Assembly (NCBI GenBank): GCA_029856045.1
Contig: JAHQWG010000016.1
Coordinates: 499,921-563,920 of the forward strand
Direction: 5' to 3'
Origin: Promethearchaeia archaeon
GTDB taxonomy: Archaea > Asgardarchaeota > Lokiarchaeia > Sigyniarchaeales > SOKP01
DNA: 64,000 nt
Shown: positions 19,127 through 28,134 of the stretch, piece by piece
Numbering within the stretch: position 1 is the stretch's first letter
Layout of the letters: each line of letters opens with the position of its first letter
Position numbers and translations under genes: made by a program
Notes under the pieces: model-generated
Database searches by the model: none
Seen by the model: only the letters and a program-made list of their open reading frames with translations
Told to the model about the DNA's origin: nothing

Positions 19127-19592
19127 TATCTATCGCATAAATTGTATCATTCTCGCCTAAAACAGATGTTTTAAAAATAACAGAATAATAAGTTCCTTTT
19201 TTACCTGTTTTTTTAACCGGTTCCGTTAAATCAATTTTTACTTTATATTTTTTATTCAATAACATTGGACTATAAAATTCAACTTCCGAACTTGTATGTA
19301 TAACTCCAATAGCTAATTTTTGATAAAATTCAGGTCCTATTATAATAAAGAATTGATTTATTGCCCTGTTAGTTATGCTCATAAAATAACCCGGTGGAAT
19401 TAATCTACCTTGATAACCCTTTTTTATTGCTACTGCATCATCTAGGTAAATTGGATTATTATCATCAATCAACTCACAGAATTTATTAATTTCTCTTTCA
19501 TCTATGTTAATCTCTTGAGTTCCCATTTCTCTTACTACTTCTTTTATTCGAATCTTAAATTTTTTTACTAATTGAGTTTTACTTCCCGCCAT
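19089..19592 (-). CDS. MaoC-like hydratase partner subunit
   Basis: This 167-aa protein resembles the N-terminal half of double-hotdog hydratases (MaoC_dehydrat_N). FCELIDDNNPIYLDD keeps the aspartate and N-P of the active-site loop, but the catalytic histidine position is tyrosine. RLIPPGYFMSI is the following helix. The first gene of the pair overlaps the second by 4 nt. Because one subunit has lost the histidine and the other the aspartate, catalysis may depend on the second subunit or on atypical residues. The divergent neighbour is the GGR-like flavoprotein, which together suggests lipid metabolism. Confidence 0.78.
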   Translation of the reverse strand: MAGSKTQLVKKFKIRIKEVVREMGTQEINIDEREINKFCELIDDNNPIYLDDAVAIKKGYQGRLIPPGYFMSITNRAINQFFIIIGPEFYQKLAIGVIHTSSEVEFYSPMLLNKKYKVKIDLTEPVKKTGKKGTYYSVIFKTSVLGENDTIYAIDNHEFFIKLAGDR

Positions 19593-19764
19593 TATTTTAC
19601 TTCTGTTAAATAATTGGATAATTTAATAAAAGTTAAATTTAGATATTTAAAAAAATTCTTTATCTAACTTATTTGATAAATGGATTCTATAGAATTTTTT
19701 TATTTAATATTTATACGTTTTTTTCTAAAATATAAATATATAATTAAGAAAAAAGAAAAAAAAT

Positions 19765-20952
19765 ATGTTTGATGTAATAGTTTCAGGAGCAGGACCAGCA
19801 GGGTCAAAGTGTGCCGAAATCTTGGCTAAAAATGGTTTTAAAGTAGCCCTAATTGAAAAAGATATTAATTGGCGAAAACCTGGTGGCGGAGGTTCAAGTG
19901 TAAGGCTTTTTAAATATTACCCCCAATTAAGAAGCTTGAATCTTCATAAAAAACATACAATTAAGATGTATTCCGCTGATTTTCATAAATTGGAATATAA
20001 ATATAAAGGGTTTGAGGATTACTCAGTAGTAATTGATCGATTGGAATTAGATAATTTGATGAGAGAAGTAGCAGTTAACGCTGGTGCAGAACTCTTTGAT
20101 AAAAATCTTTCATTTGATTTTATAACTAAAAACCAACAGAAAATTGGAATTAAAACAAAAACCTCTTCAGGGATGAAAGAATATTTTGGAAAAGTGATTA
20201 TCATTGCTGATGGGATGAGTTCTAAATTAGCAATAAAATCTGGTTTAAGAAAACGTTGGAAAACCGAAGAATTAGGTATATCAAAATGTGCGATAATGGA
20301 AGGGGAAAATTCAATGGATATTAATACCGTATATTTTTTTTACAAACCATTTTATGGTTATGGCTGGATTTTTCCTATTGATCAAAAACGTTTCAACATT
20401 GGCGTTATCACATTCTATGAAGATAATTATAATCATAATCTAAATAAACTTTATAATGATTTCTTAAAAGAACCGAAAGTAAAAAAGCTATTATTTAAAT
20501 CAGATTATAAACAAATTTGGATGAGTTCCTATCCTTTACCAAGTACAGGAGTGTTAGAGAAAAGCTTATATGGAAATAATTTAATGATCGTGGGTGATGC
20601 TGCAGGTTTTACATCTCCAATAAGTGGAGAAGGGCTACATGCTTGTGTAGTATCTGGAAAGGTTGCAGCTGAAACAGCGATTAATGCTTTTAAAATAGAG
20701 GATTTCTCCGAAAAGGCACTAAAAAAATACAAGTTTAATGCAAATATAAAAAAAATAATTAGGAGTTTTAAATTAAAGCGCTCGCTTGCAGATTTTTTTT
20801 ATGAACAAGGGGGCATTAATCTAAATATAATTTTTAAATTGGCTGAAAACGATTCAAAATTTAGAAAAACGACAACGGATATCTTTTTATTTAACGCAAC
20901 TCCTCCAAAAGACTTTTTTTCAAGAATTAAAAAAGCAAATTTTAAATTTTAA
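19765..20952 (+). CDS. Geranylgeranyl-reductase-family FAD-dependent oxidoreductase
   Basis: The 395-aa flavoprotein begins with a dinucleotide-binding fold (VSGAGPAGSKCAEILAKNG, then IEKD) and has the family motif GDAAGFTSPISGEGLHACVV near residues 275-295. The KPGGGGSS loop replaces the KPCGG-like loop common in the family, so the usual cysteine is absent. Relatives reduce double bonds of isoprenoid chains in archaeal membrane lipids. This one may do that or reduce another polyprenyl substrate. A TATA-like run (19727-19745) lies about 25-30 bp before the ATG, consistent with a short or absent leader. Its last ~25 codons are repeated at 25864-25939. Confidence 0.88.
   Translation: MFDVIVSGAGPAGSKCAEILAKNGFKVALIEKDINWRKPGGGGSSVRLFKYYPQLRSLNLHKKHTIKMYSADFHKLEYKYKGFEDYSVVIDRLELDNLMREVAVNAGAELFDKNLSFDFITKNQQKIGIKTKTSSGMKEYFGKVIIIADGMSSKLAIKSGLRKRWKTEELGISKCAIMEGENSMDINTVYFFYKPFYGYGWIFPIDQKRFNIGVITFYEDNYNHNLNKLYNDFLKEPKVKKLLFKSDYKQIWMSSYPLPSTGVLEKSLYGNNLMIVGDAAGFTSPISGEGLHACVVSGKVAAETAINAFKIEDFSEKALKKYKFNANIKKIIRSFKLKRSLADFFYEQGGINLNIIFKLAENDSKFRKTTTDIFLFNATPPKDFFSRIKKANFKF
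20865..20940 (+). repeat. Direct repeat C, copy 1 (GGR 3' end)
   Basis: About 76 bp of the GGR-like gene's 3' end recur at 25864-25939 in the same orientation, nearly identical over the last 60 bp (about three mismatches). Confidence 0.9.
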
Positions 20953-20961
20953 TTTTTTTTT
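20953..20961 (+). terminator. Oligo-T terminator of the GGR-like gene
   Basis: A run of nine Ts begins directly after the TAA stop. Archaeal RNA polymerase terminates at such tracts; no hairpin is needed. Confidence 0.5.
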
Positions 20962-20976
20962 ATTAAAAAAAAGTAA

Positions 20977-21214
20977 TAATAATTCAACTAATTTCTCGTA
21001 ATAATTCATCAATTAAGTCTAAACCAGCTAATAAGTGTTCCTTTTTGGTACCAATACCGATGCGGATATAACTATCCATCCCGAAACAGTCTCCTGCCAC
21101 TATGAAAACATCCTTCTCTTCTCTGAGTTTATTAGAGAGTTCTGTGGAATTGATTTTCATATTATATCGCAAGAACGCCAGACCTCCTGCACTAGGCGGA
21201 ACGAATTGAAAGAG
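20977..21214 (-). pseudogene. Aminotransferase C-terminal fragment (direct repeat D, copy 1)
   Basis: The segment encodes about 70 residues homologous to the C-terminus of the aminotransferase at 26003-27115 (for example KLREEKDVFIVAGDCFGMD and AGLDLIDELLREIS). It aligns with 25996-26233 over 238 bp without indels, but at only about 80 percent nucleotide identity by eye. Most protein changes are conservative, so it descends from a once-functional, diverged gene and is not a recent copy of the local one. The N-terminus and PLP lysine are missing. The frame continues only into unrelated sequence, so it is probably dead. Confidence 0.88.
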
Positions 21215-21248
21215 ATTTTATCTTAGTTAATAATAATTTAAGGGTTTT

Positions 21249-22220
21249 TCAATCTTTACTAGTCTGTTCTGTTCTTAAAATCTCCTGAAACAAGGAGTTT
21301 TCAATATTTCCTCCACTCACCACGGCCACCACATTCTTTTTTGCGAATTTCCGCTTTTCTTCAAGGATGTGGGCAATGACCGTTGCTCCCGCTCCTTCAA
21401 CGATCTGCCCCTCTTTCTTCCATAAAAGGCGGATTGCTTCTTCGATACTTTTCTCCTTGACTAAGACCAACTCATCTACATACTTTTGTACCAATTCCAA
21501 GGTGATAGCTTCGGGATCAAGACCACCCAATAAGCCTTCCGCTAATGTATGATACTCTTCAACTTTTACCACTTTTCTAGCTTTCCAAGATTCATACATT
21601 GTGGAAGCTCCCTCCGTTTGAACCCCTATTATCTCGACATTAGGGTTCAAAGATTTTACTGCGATGGCAATTCCAGAAATTAAGCTTCCTCCACCAACAG
21701 GAACAATAATTAAATCTACCCGTCCAATCTCTTCATAAATCTCAAGACCTATTGTTCCTTGACCCGCTATAACCTCCAGATCATTGTATGAACTGATGTA
21801 GGGTATATTTTTGCTTATAGATATCTCTCTTGCTTTTGTATAGATCTCTTCAAAGTCTCCTTCTTGAATAACTTTGATATCATACTCCTTCATCTTGTTT
21901 AGCTTGGCTTTTGATACATTCGTTGGAACTACAATTATGGCAAAGATACCTAAATGTTTTGCAGCTAAGGATACTGCCAATGCATGATTCCCTGATGAAG
22001 CGGTAACAACACCACGAGACCTCTCTTCTGTACTTAATTGCATCATTAGGTTAAATGCTCCTCGTATCTTGAAAGAGTTGGTAATTTGTTGATTCTCCAA
22101 CTTGAGATAGATTGTGCCATTACATAGCTCACTAAAAAACTCTGAATAGACAAGAGGTGTTCTCTTGACAAACTCGTTGATTCTCTTTTGCGCATCCTTT
22201 ATTTTTTTTAGATTAATTAT
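21249..22220 (-). CDS. Threonine ammonia-lyase / serine-threonine dehydratase family, start codon uncertain
   Basis: This PLP enzyme has the SFKIRGAFN lysine loop, TASSGNHALAVSLAAKH and VPVGGGSLISGIA glycine-rich phosphate loop. The first canonical in-frame start is TTG at 22100, giving 283 aa and cutting off conserved sequence. Reading on upstream, the same frame encodes INLKKIKDAQKRI...VKRTPLVYSE...YLKLENQQ, the normal family N-terminus. Where family members begin Met-Ile-x-Leu, this frame has ATA at 22218-22220, so an ATG may have become ATA. It may use a rare start or be decaying. The reaction would be threonine to 2-oxobutanoate plus ammonia. No C-terminal ACT domain is present, so it is a short catabolic form. 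Confidence 0.82.
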   Translation of the reverse strand: MINLKKIKDAQKRINEFVKRTPLVYSEFFSELCNGTIYLKLENQQITNSFKIRGAFNLMMQLSTEERSRGVVTASSGNHALAVSLAAKHLGIFAIIVVPTNVSKAKLNKMKEYDIKVIQEGDFEEIYTKAREISISKNIPYISSYNDLEVIAGQGTIGLEIYEEIGRVDLIIVPVGGGSLISGIAIAVKSLNPNVEIIGVQTEGASTMYESWKARKVVKVEEYHTLAEGLLGGLDPEAITLELVQKYVDELVLVKEKSIEEAIRLLWKKEGQIVEGAGATVIAHILEEKRKFAKKNVVAVVSGGNIENSLFQEILRTEQTSKD

Positions 22221-22537
22221 TTCAGATATATGAAACCACCATCTGATTATGAATTTAGTTATTTCTTAATAATTAACTCTAACAATTTTACTTCTTATAA
22301 ATTTTTTTACAGATACAAATCATGGAAAGTCAAGTTATCGGCAAATTAATCCCTTTACTACAGGTTTTAATTTAATAATAAAATTTGGGTATAACCTATC
22401 TTCAAACCTATTACTACTTGTTTTATCTAACGTTATAAAAAAAAATATTAAAATTTAGAAATACTTTTAAGATTACCTTGATAACTAGAAACTCCGTGTG
22501 CTCATTTTACTCAATAATACATAGATTATTTGACTAA
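22221..22537. other. AT-rich spacer between threonine dehydratase and the ABC importer
   Basis: About 315 bp with no gene visible. It is markedly more AT-rich than the importer operon that follows, so composition changes sharply near 22490. Confidence 0.6.
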
Positions 22538-23317
22538 CTATACTCCAGGAATACTTGTCCGTTTGTGGATGAAGTCCAGTGCCTTGGAGACAATTGTGAT
22601 CAGAGCTAGAAAAATGAGAGCGATAAAAACATATGTGGTGAGTGTGCGAAATGTATTTGCAACGATAAAATGTGCCTCGCCAAAGAGGTCCACCACTCCA
22701 ATGAAAAATACAACAACGGTGTACTTCGGAAGATAAGCAGCTTCGTTGGACCACGCAGGAATAACACGACGCAGAGCCTGCGGTAACACGACATGACGAA
22801 TGGCAGCCAGGCGAGACATACCCAGCGATTGGGCAGCCAATAATTGTCCAGTTCCAACAGACTTAATGGCTCCACGGATGTATTCAGCCTGATAGGCTGC
22901 ACTATTAAGACCTAACGTGAGGAGACCGACAAGCATTCGGTGATCAAAGATGGTGTAAGTAATAATCCGGTCTAGGATTATGATGTCGGTCTGGATATTC
23001 CACTTCCCAATGGGTATGGGGGAAAGACCTTGTGCCTCCAAAATAGAATTCATGCTGTAGGGGAGAAAGTAGATGAAGAACAACTGCGCGAGTAAGGGTG
23101 TACCACGTATAATTTCAATGTACCCAGTAGCAATCCGTGAAAGAATTATCCCTCCATACTGGCGGAGAAGAGCGAGCAGAAGACCAAGGAAAAAACCCAT
23201 CACAAGTGCCCCTCCATACAATTCCATCGTAGTCAGGAACCCTGCGAGGATATGATCCCAGTATTCCAGTACGCGGAGAATGTCCTCTATCGGTTGAGGG
23301 AGTACTTGGAACATCAC
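22538..23317 (-). CDS. Amino-acid ABC importer permease (HisM/GlnP type)
   Basis: This 259-aa permease has several hydrophobic helices and the EAA loop [27 protein letters not shown] that couples to the ATPase. [14 protein letters not shown] is the typical HisMQ-family segment. It is the last gene of a four-gene operon and overlaps the ATPase gene by 4 nt (ATGA). Polar amino acids are the usual substrates of the family. The coding sequence is visibly richer in G+C than the flanking genes, suggesting acquisition from another organism. Weak similarity elsewhere in the window is absent. Confidence 0.92.
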   Translation of the reverse strand: MMFQVLPQPIEDILRVLEYWDHILAGFLTTMELYGGALVMGFFLGLLLALLRQYGGIILSRIATGYIEIIRGTPLLAQLFFIYFLPYSMNSILEAQGLSPIPIGKWNIQTDIIILDRIITYTIFDHRMLVGLLTLGLNSAAYQAEYIRGAIKSVGTGQLLAAQSLGMSRLAAIRHVVLPQALRRVIPAWSNEAAYLPKYTVVVFFIGVVDLFGEAHFIVANTFRTLTTYVFIALIFLALITIVSKALDFIHKRTSIPGV

Positions 23318-24093
23318 TTGCTTTCCTCCTCGTTTGAACGCTTCAGAAGTTCTTTATGGCTTCCGTATAAAATATCAAGCTGTTTGAGAAAGTGTTTCAC
23401 CCGCTCGGATTTGGGCGAGACGAAGAAGTGCTGGGGGGTCCCCCGTTCTACAATGATTCCATTATCGAGGAAGAGCATTTCTGATGCTACGGCTTTAGCA
23501 AATCCCATTTCGTGAGTTACGACTATCATTGTAGTACCAGATTTAGCGATGTCTAACATCACTTGAAGCACTTCGCCGATCAGTTCGGGATCCAAGGCAG
23601 ATGTAGGCTCATCAAATAAAATTACATCTGGCTTCATGGACAAAGCACGTGCAATACCCACACGTTGTTGTTGACCACCAGATAATTGTGCAGGATAGTG
23701 GTCTGCCCACTTCGCCATTTTGACACGACCCAACATCTCTAATGCCTTTGCTCGAGCCTCTTCCTTTGGTAACTTTTTTACCCGGCGAAGACCAATACTG
23801 ACATTATCTATCGCTTTGAGGTGGGCAAACAAGTTAAAATGCTGGAATACCATGCCGATTCTCGCCCGCATCATATTAGGATTGACTCCAGGTGCTATAA
23901 GATTCTGTTCGTGGAGATATACTTCACCCTTGTCTAGTGGGTCCAGCATATTTATGCAACGAAGCAACGTGCTCTTGCCAGAGCCACTTGGCCCAAAGAT
24001 GACCTTGACCTCTTGCTCCCCCACCTCGAATGAGACTCCCTTAAGGACCTGTAAATCCCCATATGACTTCCAACCATCAACTATACGTATCAC
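23314..24093 (-). CDS. Amino-acid ABC importer ATP-binding protein (GlnQ/HisP type)
   Basis: The 259-aa ATPase has Walker [10 protein letters not shown] (about 33-41), [15 protein letters not shown] signature, Walker [14 protein letters not shown] and the VTHEM switch histidine. The sequence is close to bacterial GlnQ/HisP proteins, including [12 protein letters not shown]. It lies between two permease genes and should energise both. Overlap with the downstream permease gene implies coupled translation. The base composition matches the operon, not the surroundings. Confidence 0.95.
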   Translation of the reverse strand: MIRIVDGWKSYGDLQVLKGVSFEVGEQEVKVIFGPSGSGKSTLLRCINMLDPLDKGEVYLHEQNLIAPGVNPNMMRARIGMVFQHFNLFAHLKAIDNVSIGLRRVKKLPKEEARAKALEMLGRVKMAKWADHYPAQLSGGQQQRVGIARALSMKPDVILFDEPTSALDPELIGEVLQVMLDIAKSGTTMIVVTHEMGFAKAVASEMLFLDNGIIVERGTPQHFFVSPKSERVKHFLKQLDILYGSHKELLKRSNEEESK

Positions 24094-24107
24094 AGATTTA
24101 ACGATAT

Positions 24108-24797
24108 CTAATCCCCTCCCATTCCCAACTTCTTAAGTTTCTTGGTTTGTCGTTCGCCAAACATCTTTGTTATAGGGAAAGTAAAGATAAAGTATATAAT
24201 CGCAACAACAACCATCGTTGGAGCCCAGAGCAGCGGATAATTAGCAGATACACGAAATGCCACCTTTAGCATCTCAATAATTCCAAATCCATAGGCGTAG
24301 GACGAATCCTTGATGACCACCGCATATTCATTAGACCAGCTGGGTATTGCCAACCGTAGGGCTTGGGGCAACACAATGTGTCGAAAAGCTTGAAACTGGT
24401 TCATACCTAGTGCACGAGCAGCCATCATCTGCCCTGGGTCCACGGATAAGATAGCCCCGCGAAAAAGTTGAGATTGGTAAGCCCCACTGCGAAGGCCAAG
24501 CGCCAAAATTACGCCGAAAAACGGTCTCATAAGAGGGTCTATAAACCAAAATATACCCGGTATTCCAAAGACGAAGATGCTTATCAAAATCAGAAGTGGG
24601 ATGCCGCGCAACACTTTCTCGTAAGCGCTCGCTATCCAACCGAGTTCTATACCGCCGTAGACACGCATTATTGCCAGCGATAGACCTAGCACAAACCCCC
24701 CCAACAGACCTAGGGCAGTGAGTAATAAGGTTGTAGGCAATCCATTCACAAGAATATAAAAAAAAATAGAAGGGAGATCTGGCGTCTCCACCATCAC
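24108..24797 (-). CDS. Amino-acid ABC importer permease, second subunit
   Basis: The 229-aa permease contains the [27 protein letters not shown] coupling loop (two adjacent parts of a conserved helix-loop) and several membrane helices. It is distinct from the 259-aa permease, so the transporter is probably a heterodimer of permeases. It sits 14 bp upstream of the ATPase gene. Its role is to form half of the membrane channel receiving substrate from the binding protein encoded 7 bp upstream. Confidence 0.92.
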   Translation of the reverse strand: MMVETPDLPSIFFYILVNGLPTTLLLTALGLLGGFVLGLSLAIMRVYGGIELGWIASAYEKVLRGIPLLILISIFVFGIPGIFWFIDPLMRPFFGVILALGLRSGAYQSQLFRGAILSVDPGQMMAARALGMNQFQAFRHIVLPQALRLAIPSWSNEYAVVIKDSSYAYGFGIIEMLKVAFRVSANYPLLWAPTMVVVAIIYFIFTFPITKMFGERQTKKLKKLGMGGD

Positions 24798-24804
24798 TCA
24801 CCCC

Positions 24805-25590
24805 CTAAAACCACTTTGCGATGAGAGTATCCATCGTCCCGTCTTTAAAGGCTTCAAGCAGGGCTTTATTGATTGTCGCCATCAATTCTGGTTCTTCCCA
24901 TTTACACCATAATGCTGTAGGCTCAGCTGGTACTATAAAAATGGACTTGAAGCCGTATGCCGAATACTGGCCTAAGACTGGCTCGTCTATGAATGCTACA
25001 TCGATACCACCAGCGTCTAAGTCGGCGAGCATTAAAAGTGCGCTAACGTATGACGCATAATCTACATTAGCGTCTGTTAACTCTTCCTCTTGGGTGGTCC
25101 CCGCTTGACAACCGACCGATTTGTCGGGAAGAGCTGCTAAATCCTCTAATTTAGTAATTGTAAGGCTTGAATCACCCCTAACAATGATTAATTCGTTTAC
25201 ACGAATGTAGGGCACGGAATGCGCGAGAACCTCTGCGCGTTTTGGAGTGACCATTATTGCGGCTGCAATCATATCGATTGTGCCTCCAGTACAAGCACCA
25301 ACCAGCAAGTCAAAATCCATGTCTTTCCATTGGATAGTAACATTGAGTTCTGCTGCAACCAATTCTGATATGTCAATGTCGAAGCCTTCCAACTCTTCTG
25401 TTGTTGTATTGTAAATCTCGAAGGGTGGCCAATCAGAACTAGTTCCAACAATGATATAACCTCGCGCCTTAATCTGATCAACTAGCGATACGCGTGTTAC
25501 CCCAGCAAGAAATGGGGAAAAAAGCCATCCAGCTGCGAACCCTGCCACAACGCAGACTATTATCACTATTGCTGTAATTCCTTTCCTCAT
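24805..25590 (-). CDS. Amino-acid ABC importer substrate-binding protein (family 3)
   Basis: The 261-aa protein starts with a hydrophobic signal or anchor (ITAIVIIVCVVAGFAAGWLF, residues 4-23) and then a family-3 solute-binding fold: GTSSDWPPFE, LEGFDIDISELVAAELNV, and DMIAAAIMVTPKRAE. No lipobox cysteine is seen after the signal, so it is probably anchored by the uncleaved helix. Ligand would be a polar amino acid. It is the first gene of the operon and is followed by both permeases and the ATPase. The AT-rich upstream region (25591-25700) has several TATA-like runs. Confidence 0.93.
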   Translation of the reverse strand: MRKGITAIVIIVCVVAGFAAGWLFSPFLAGVTRVSLVDQIKARGYIIVGTSSDWPPFEIYNTTTEELEGFDIDISELVAAELNVTIQWKDMDFDLLVGACTGGTIDMIAAAIMVTPKRAEVLAHSVPYIRVNELIIVRGDSSLTITKLEDLAALPDKSVGCQAGTTQEEELTDANVDYASYVSALLMLADLDAGGIDVAFIDEPVLGQYSAYGFKSIFIVPAEPTALWCKWEEPELMATINKALLEAFKDGTMDTLIAKWF

Positions 25591-25863
25591 TTTATTTCAT
25601 TTCTTTTTATTTTATTTTAATTTATTTTATTAAATTTAATTTTTTTTATATAAATATTATATAAATATATAAAGATTTCGTTCTTTATTTATTAACTGTG
25701 AATTATCTTTAATCTCAAAATTTTTATTGCTCACCAACAAGATGTAGTATAAAACGTTAATTCATTAATTGCAACAGTATTATAAAATATTAGATTGCAT
25801 TATCATATATTTTGAGTATAAATCTAGATAAAAATGCTTAAAATCCCAATACGATGATTGGGA
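25591..25863. other. AT-rich upstream region of the importer operon
   Basis: Low-complexity A/T tracts (25595-25680) with several TATA-like runs suitable for the importer promoter. No gene is visible. Confidence 0.5.
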
Positions 25864-25939
25864 AAAAACAGTAACAGATATCTTTTTATTTAACGCAACT
25901 CCTCCAAAAGATTTTTTTTCAAGAATAAAAAATGCAAAT
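25864..25939 (+). pseudogene. GGR 3' fragment (direct repeat C, copy 2)
   Basis: About 25 codons of the GGR-like gene end are present (IFLFNATPPKDFFSRIK), without the rest of the gene. It aligns with 20865-20940 without gaps. It lies immediately before the intact convergent aminotransferase, reproducing the GGR-aminotransferase junction seen at 20.9 kb. Confidence 0.88.
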
Positions 25940-25995
25940 AGAAATAAGCTAGAATTAAATAAATAAAAATGAAAATTCTTTCTCCATCTTCTTTA

Positions 25996-26233
25996 TAATA
26001 ATTCAACTAATTTCTCGCAACAATTCATCAATTAGGTCTAAACCAGCTAAAAAATATTTTTTTTCAGAACCAATACCAAGGCGTATATAGTTGTCCATCC
26101 CGAAACAGTCGCCGGCTACAACAAAAACATCCTTTTCTTCCCTGAGTTTAGTGGAGAGCTCTGTGGAATTGATTTTTATATTATACCGCAAAAATGCCAT
26201 ACCTCCTGCATGCGGGGGTATGAAATGAAAGAG
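25996..26233 (+). repeat. Direct repeat D, copy 2 (aminotransferase 3' end)
   Basis: This aligns without gaps to 20977-21214 and is the copy within the complete aminotransferase gene. Divergence of about one base in five is far higher than in repeats A and B. Confidence 0.88.
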
Positions 26234-27115
26234 CTCCTTATGATTTTTAACCCATTCCACTAATGTACCTAGATTTCCACTCAATAATTTCCGATTACGA
26301 CTTAATACTTTCTTTCTTAATTCGGGTTGCAAAACTAAAGTTGCAACACGTTGGCTAATAAGATTTGTAGCAATAGTTGTATAATCACTATAACTCCATG
26401 CTTTCTCAATAAACTTTTTTAGTCCAACCAACCAACCAATCCTTAAACCTTGAAGCGCATAGGCTTTAGCGAGTCCGCCGTTTACAATAACTTTTTCATA
26501 TTGTCCCCAAAAAGTAGGTGTTTCCTTACCACTTAATTCTGCACCACGGTATATTTCATCAACATATAACCAAACATTTGCCTTTCTCGCTAAATAAACA
26601 ATAGATTTCATTGCTTCTTCACTTAATACAGCCCCTGTGGGATTATTCGGATTGCAGATGGCTATCATTTTTGTTTTGGGTGTTATTTGAGATTTTAATT
26701 CTTCGATATCAGGTTGCCAATTCAAATCTTCTTTTAGATGAAAGGGTTTAATTTTGACCCCAAAAGAACGAGCAAGTCCAAAAATTTGCATGTAGTTTGG
26801 CAACATGAATATTAATTCATCATTTGGTTCTAAAAGGCTCCAAATAGTTAAAAAATTTGCTTCAGCAGAACCATTTGTCACTAAAACATTATCTATATCT
26901 GCCCCCAGATATAAAGAACTGATTGTTTTTCTTAATTCTACGGGACCATTTGTCTGACCATATCCAAGTCGCATGGAAAGTATTTTTTCTAATTCATCCT
27001 CGTTTAATAACTCTTTTAGTGAATAAGGGTGAACACCACTTTCAGTCAAATTGTATTTAACTGTATTTTCCCATAATGATTGGGTTCTTTCAAGCATAAA
27101 TTCTTCTAATTTCAT
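26003..27115 (-). CDS. Class I/II PLP-dependent aminotransferase
   Basis: This 370-aa enzyme shows the fold-type I signatures: ICNPNNPTGAVLSEE (cofactor ring region), YVDEIYRG with the PLP-contacting Asp and Tyr, and GGLAKAYALQGLRIGW with the Schiff-base lysine. The C-terminal arginine for the substrate carboxylate is in DNYIRLGIG. It belongs near archaeal aspartate-aminotransferase or MalY-like branches; the amino donor is unknown. It is downstream of the ornithine-cyclodeaminase-family gene by 50 bp, suggesting an operon for amino-acid or iminoacid conversion. Its 3' end is duplicated, at about 80 percent identity, at 20977-21214. Confidence 0.9.
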   Translation of the reverse strand: MKLEEFMLERTQSLWENTVKYNLTESGVHPYSLKELLNEDELEKILSMRLGYGQTNGPVELRKTISSLYLGADIDNVLVTNGSAEANFLTIWSLLEPNDELIFMLPNYMQIFGLARSFGVKIKPFHLKEDLNWQPDIEELKSQITPKTKMIAICNPNNPTGAVLSEEAMKSIVYLARKANVWLYVDEIYRGAELSGKETPTFWGQYEKVIVNGGLAKAYALQGLRIGWLVGLKKFIEKAWSYSDYTTIATNLISQRVATLVLQPELRKKVLSRNRKLLSGNLGTLVEWVKNHKELFHFIPPHAGGMAFLRYNIKINSTELSTKLREEKDVFVVAGDCFGMDNYIRLGIGSEKKYFLAGLDLIDELLREIS

Positions 27116-27165
27116 GAAATTTTCTCTTTTTTATCAATTTGATTTATTATAAAATTTTATCACTC

Positions 27166-28134
27166 CTAACTAGTAGATGGTAAAGATTCATATATTGCTT
27201 TTGAAATTTGAATATCTTGAACAGCCACTCCGGTTAAATCTGCAACGGTAATTTCTTCATCTGAAGCACGTTGCAATGTTTTATTAGAAATCATAACTCC
27301 TAATTCAATTAAATCTTCCTTATTAATCATACCATTTTTAATTGCACGAAAACATTCCCCACGTGATTGAGACTGATCGATGCTGTCAACTATTACCCTA
27401 TCTGCTTTTTTTAAGATTGCAGAATCTAACTCTTGTTTTTCGGGAGTATCCGATCCCATAGCTGTGATATGAGTACCTTTCTGAATTTGATCCGCATATA
27501 TCAACGGAGTCTTTGAAGGTGTGCATGTGACGACAAAATTACAAGTCGAAGTTACATCCTCTGTATTTAAAGTCGTTTTAATATTATAACCTAATAGGTC
27601 CATATCTTTTTTATATGCATCTAATTCCTGTTGCGTTATCCCACAGGCAATAACATCCTTACAATCTATAATAGTTTTTAAATATTGTAGCTGCATTCTT
27701 CCCTGAACGCCAGGACCAATAATTCCTATTCGATGAACCTTTTTTGGAGCCATATATTTAGCTACAACTGCACCCGCAGCCGCAGTTCTCACATTGGTAA
27801 GATGCCCCTCATCAAGTAAGATGCAAACTAATTCTCCTGTTTTTTGACTAAACAACAGCATAAGCCCACTATATCCAGGAAGCCCTATTTTTGGATTATC
27901 GTAAAACCCAGCAGCAATTTTAATAATATAATAATCATCTCCTTTAATGTATCCGTATTTAATATGGCAATCGCCCGGAGGATTCTCAAAAATCATTTCA
28001 CCAATCGGGGGTACTACTACTTTACCCTGAGAATAAGCAACAAATCCTTCTTCAATTTTTTGTATCGGATCAATTGATTTCAAAATTTCTTTAATTTGTT
28101 CTAATTTTATTATTTTACTCATTTTTTTATTCAT
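27166..28134 (-). CDS. Ornithine cyclodeaminase / mu-crystallin family protein
   Basis: The 322-aa protein has the family NAD-binding fold (GIIGPGVQGRMQLQYL, about 137-152), preceded by LTNVRTAAAGAVVAKYMAPK with the substrate-contacting Arg and Lys. The family includes ornithine cyclodeaminase, alanine dehydrogenase and imine reductases, which cannot be separated here by sequence alone. It starts MNKKMSKIIKLEQ and has an AGAGAG sequence upstream; the second Met is also possible. It is first in a probable two-gene unit with the aminotransferase. Confidence 0.9.
   Translation of the reverse strand: MNKKMSKIIKLEQIKEILKSIDPIQKIEEGFVAYSQGKVVVPPIGEMIFENPPGDCHIKYGYIKGDDYYIIKIAAGFYDNPKIGLPGYSGLMLLFSQKTGELVCILLDEGHLTNVRTAAAGAVVAKYMAPKKVHRIGIIGPGVQGRMQLQYLKTIIDCKDVIACGITQQELDAYKKDMDLLGYNIKTTLNTEDVTSTCNFVVTCTPSKTPLIYADQIQKGTHITAMGSDTPEKQELDSAILKKADRVIVDSIDQSQSRGECFRAIKNGMINKEDLIELGVMISNKTLQRASDEEITVADLTGVAVQDIQISKAIYESLPSTS

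Noticed and set aside
21035-21226. Plus-strand frame over the aminotransferase fragment
   Set aside because: The minus-strand reading is clearly homologous to the aminotransferase C-terminus. The plus-strand frame is a shadow.
22485-22902. Long reading frames in other frames of the importer permease gene
   Set aside because: They result from higher G+C content. The 259-aa frame has clear permease motifs and operon overlap; the others have none.
24331-24801. 156-codon frame overlapping the second permease
   Set aside because: It is out of frame with a clear permease that carries the coupling-loop motif. The alternative protein is low-complexity nonsense.
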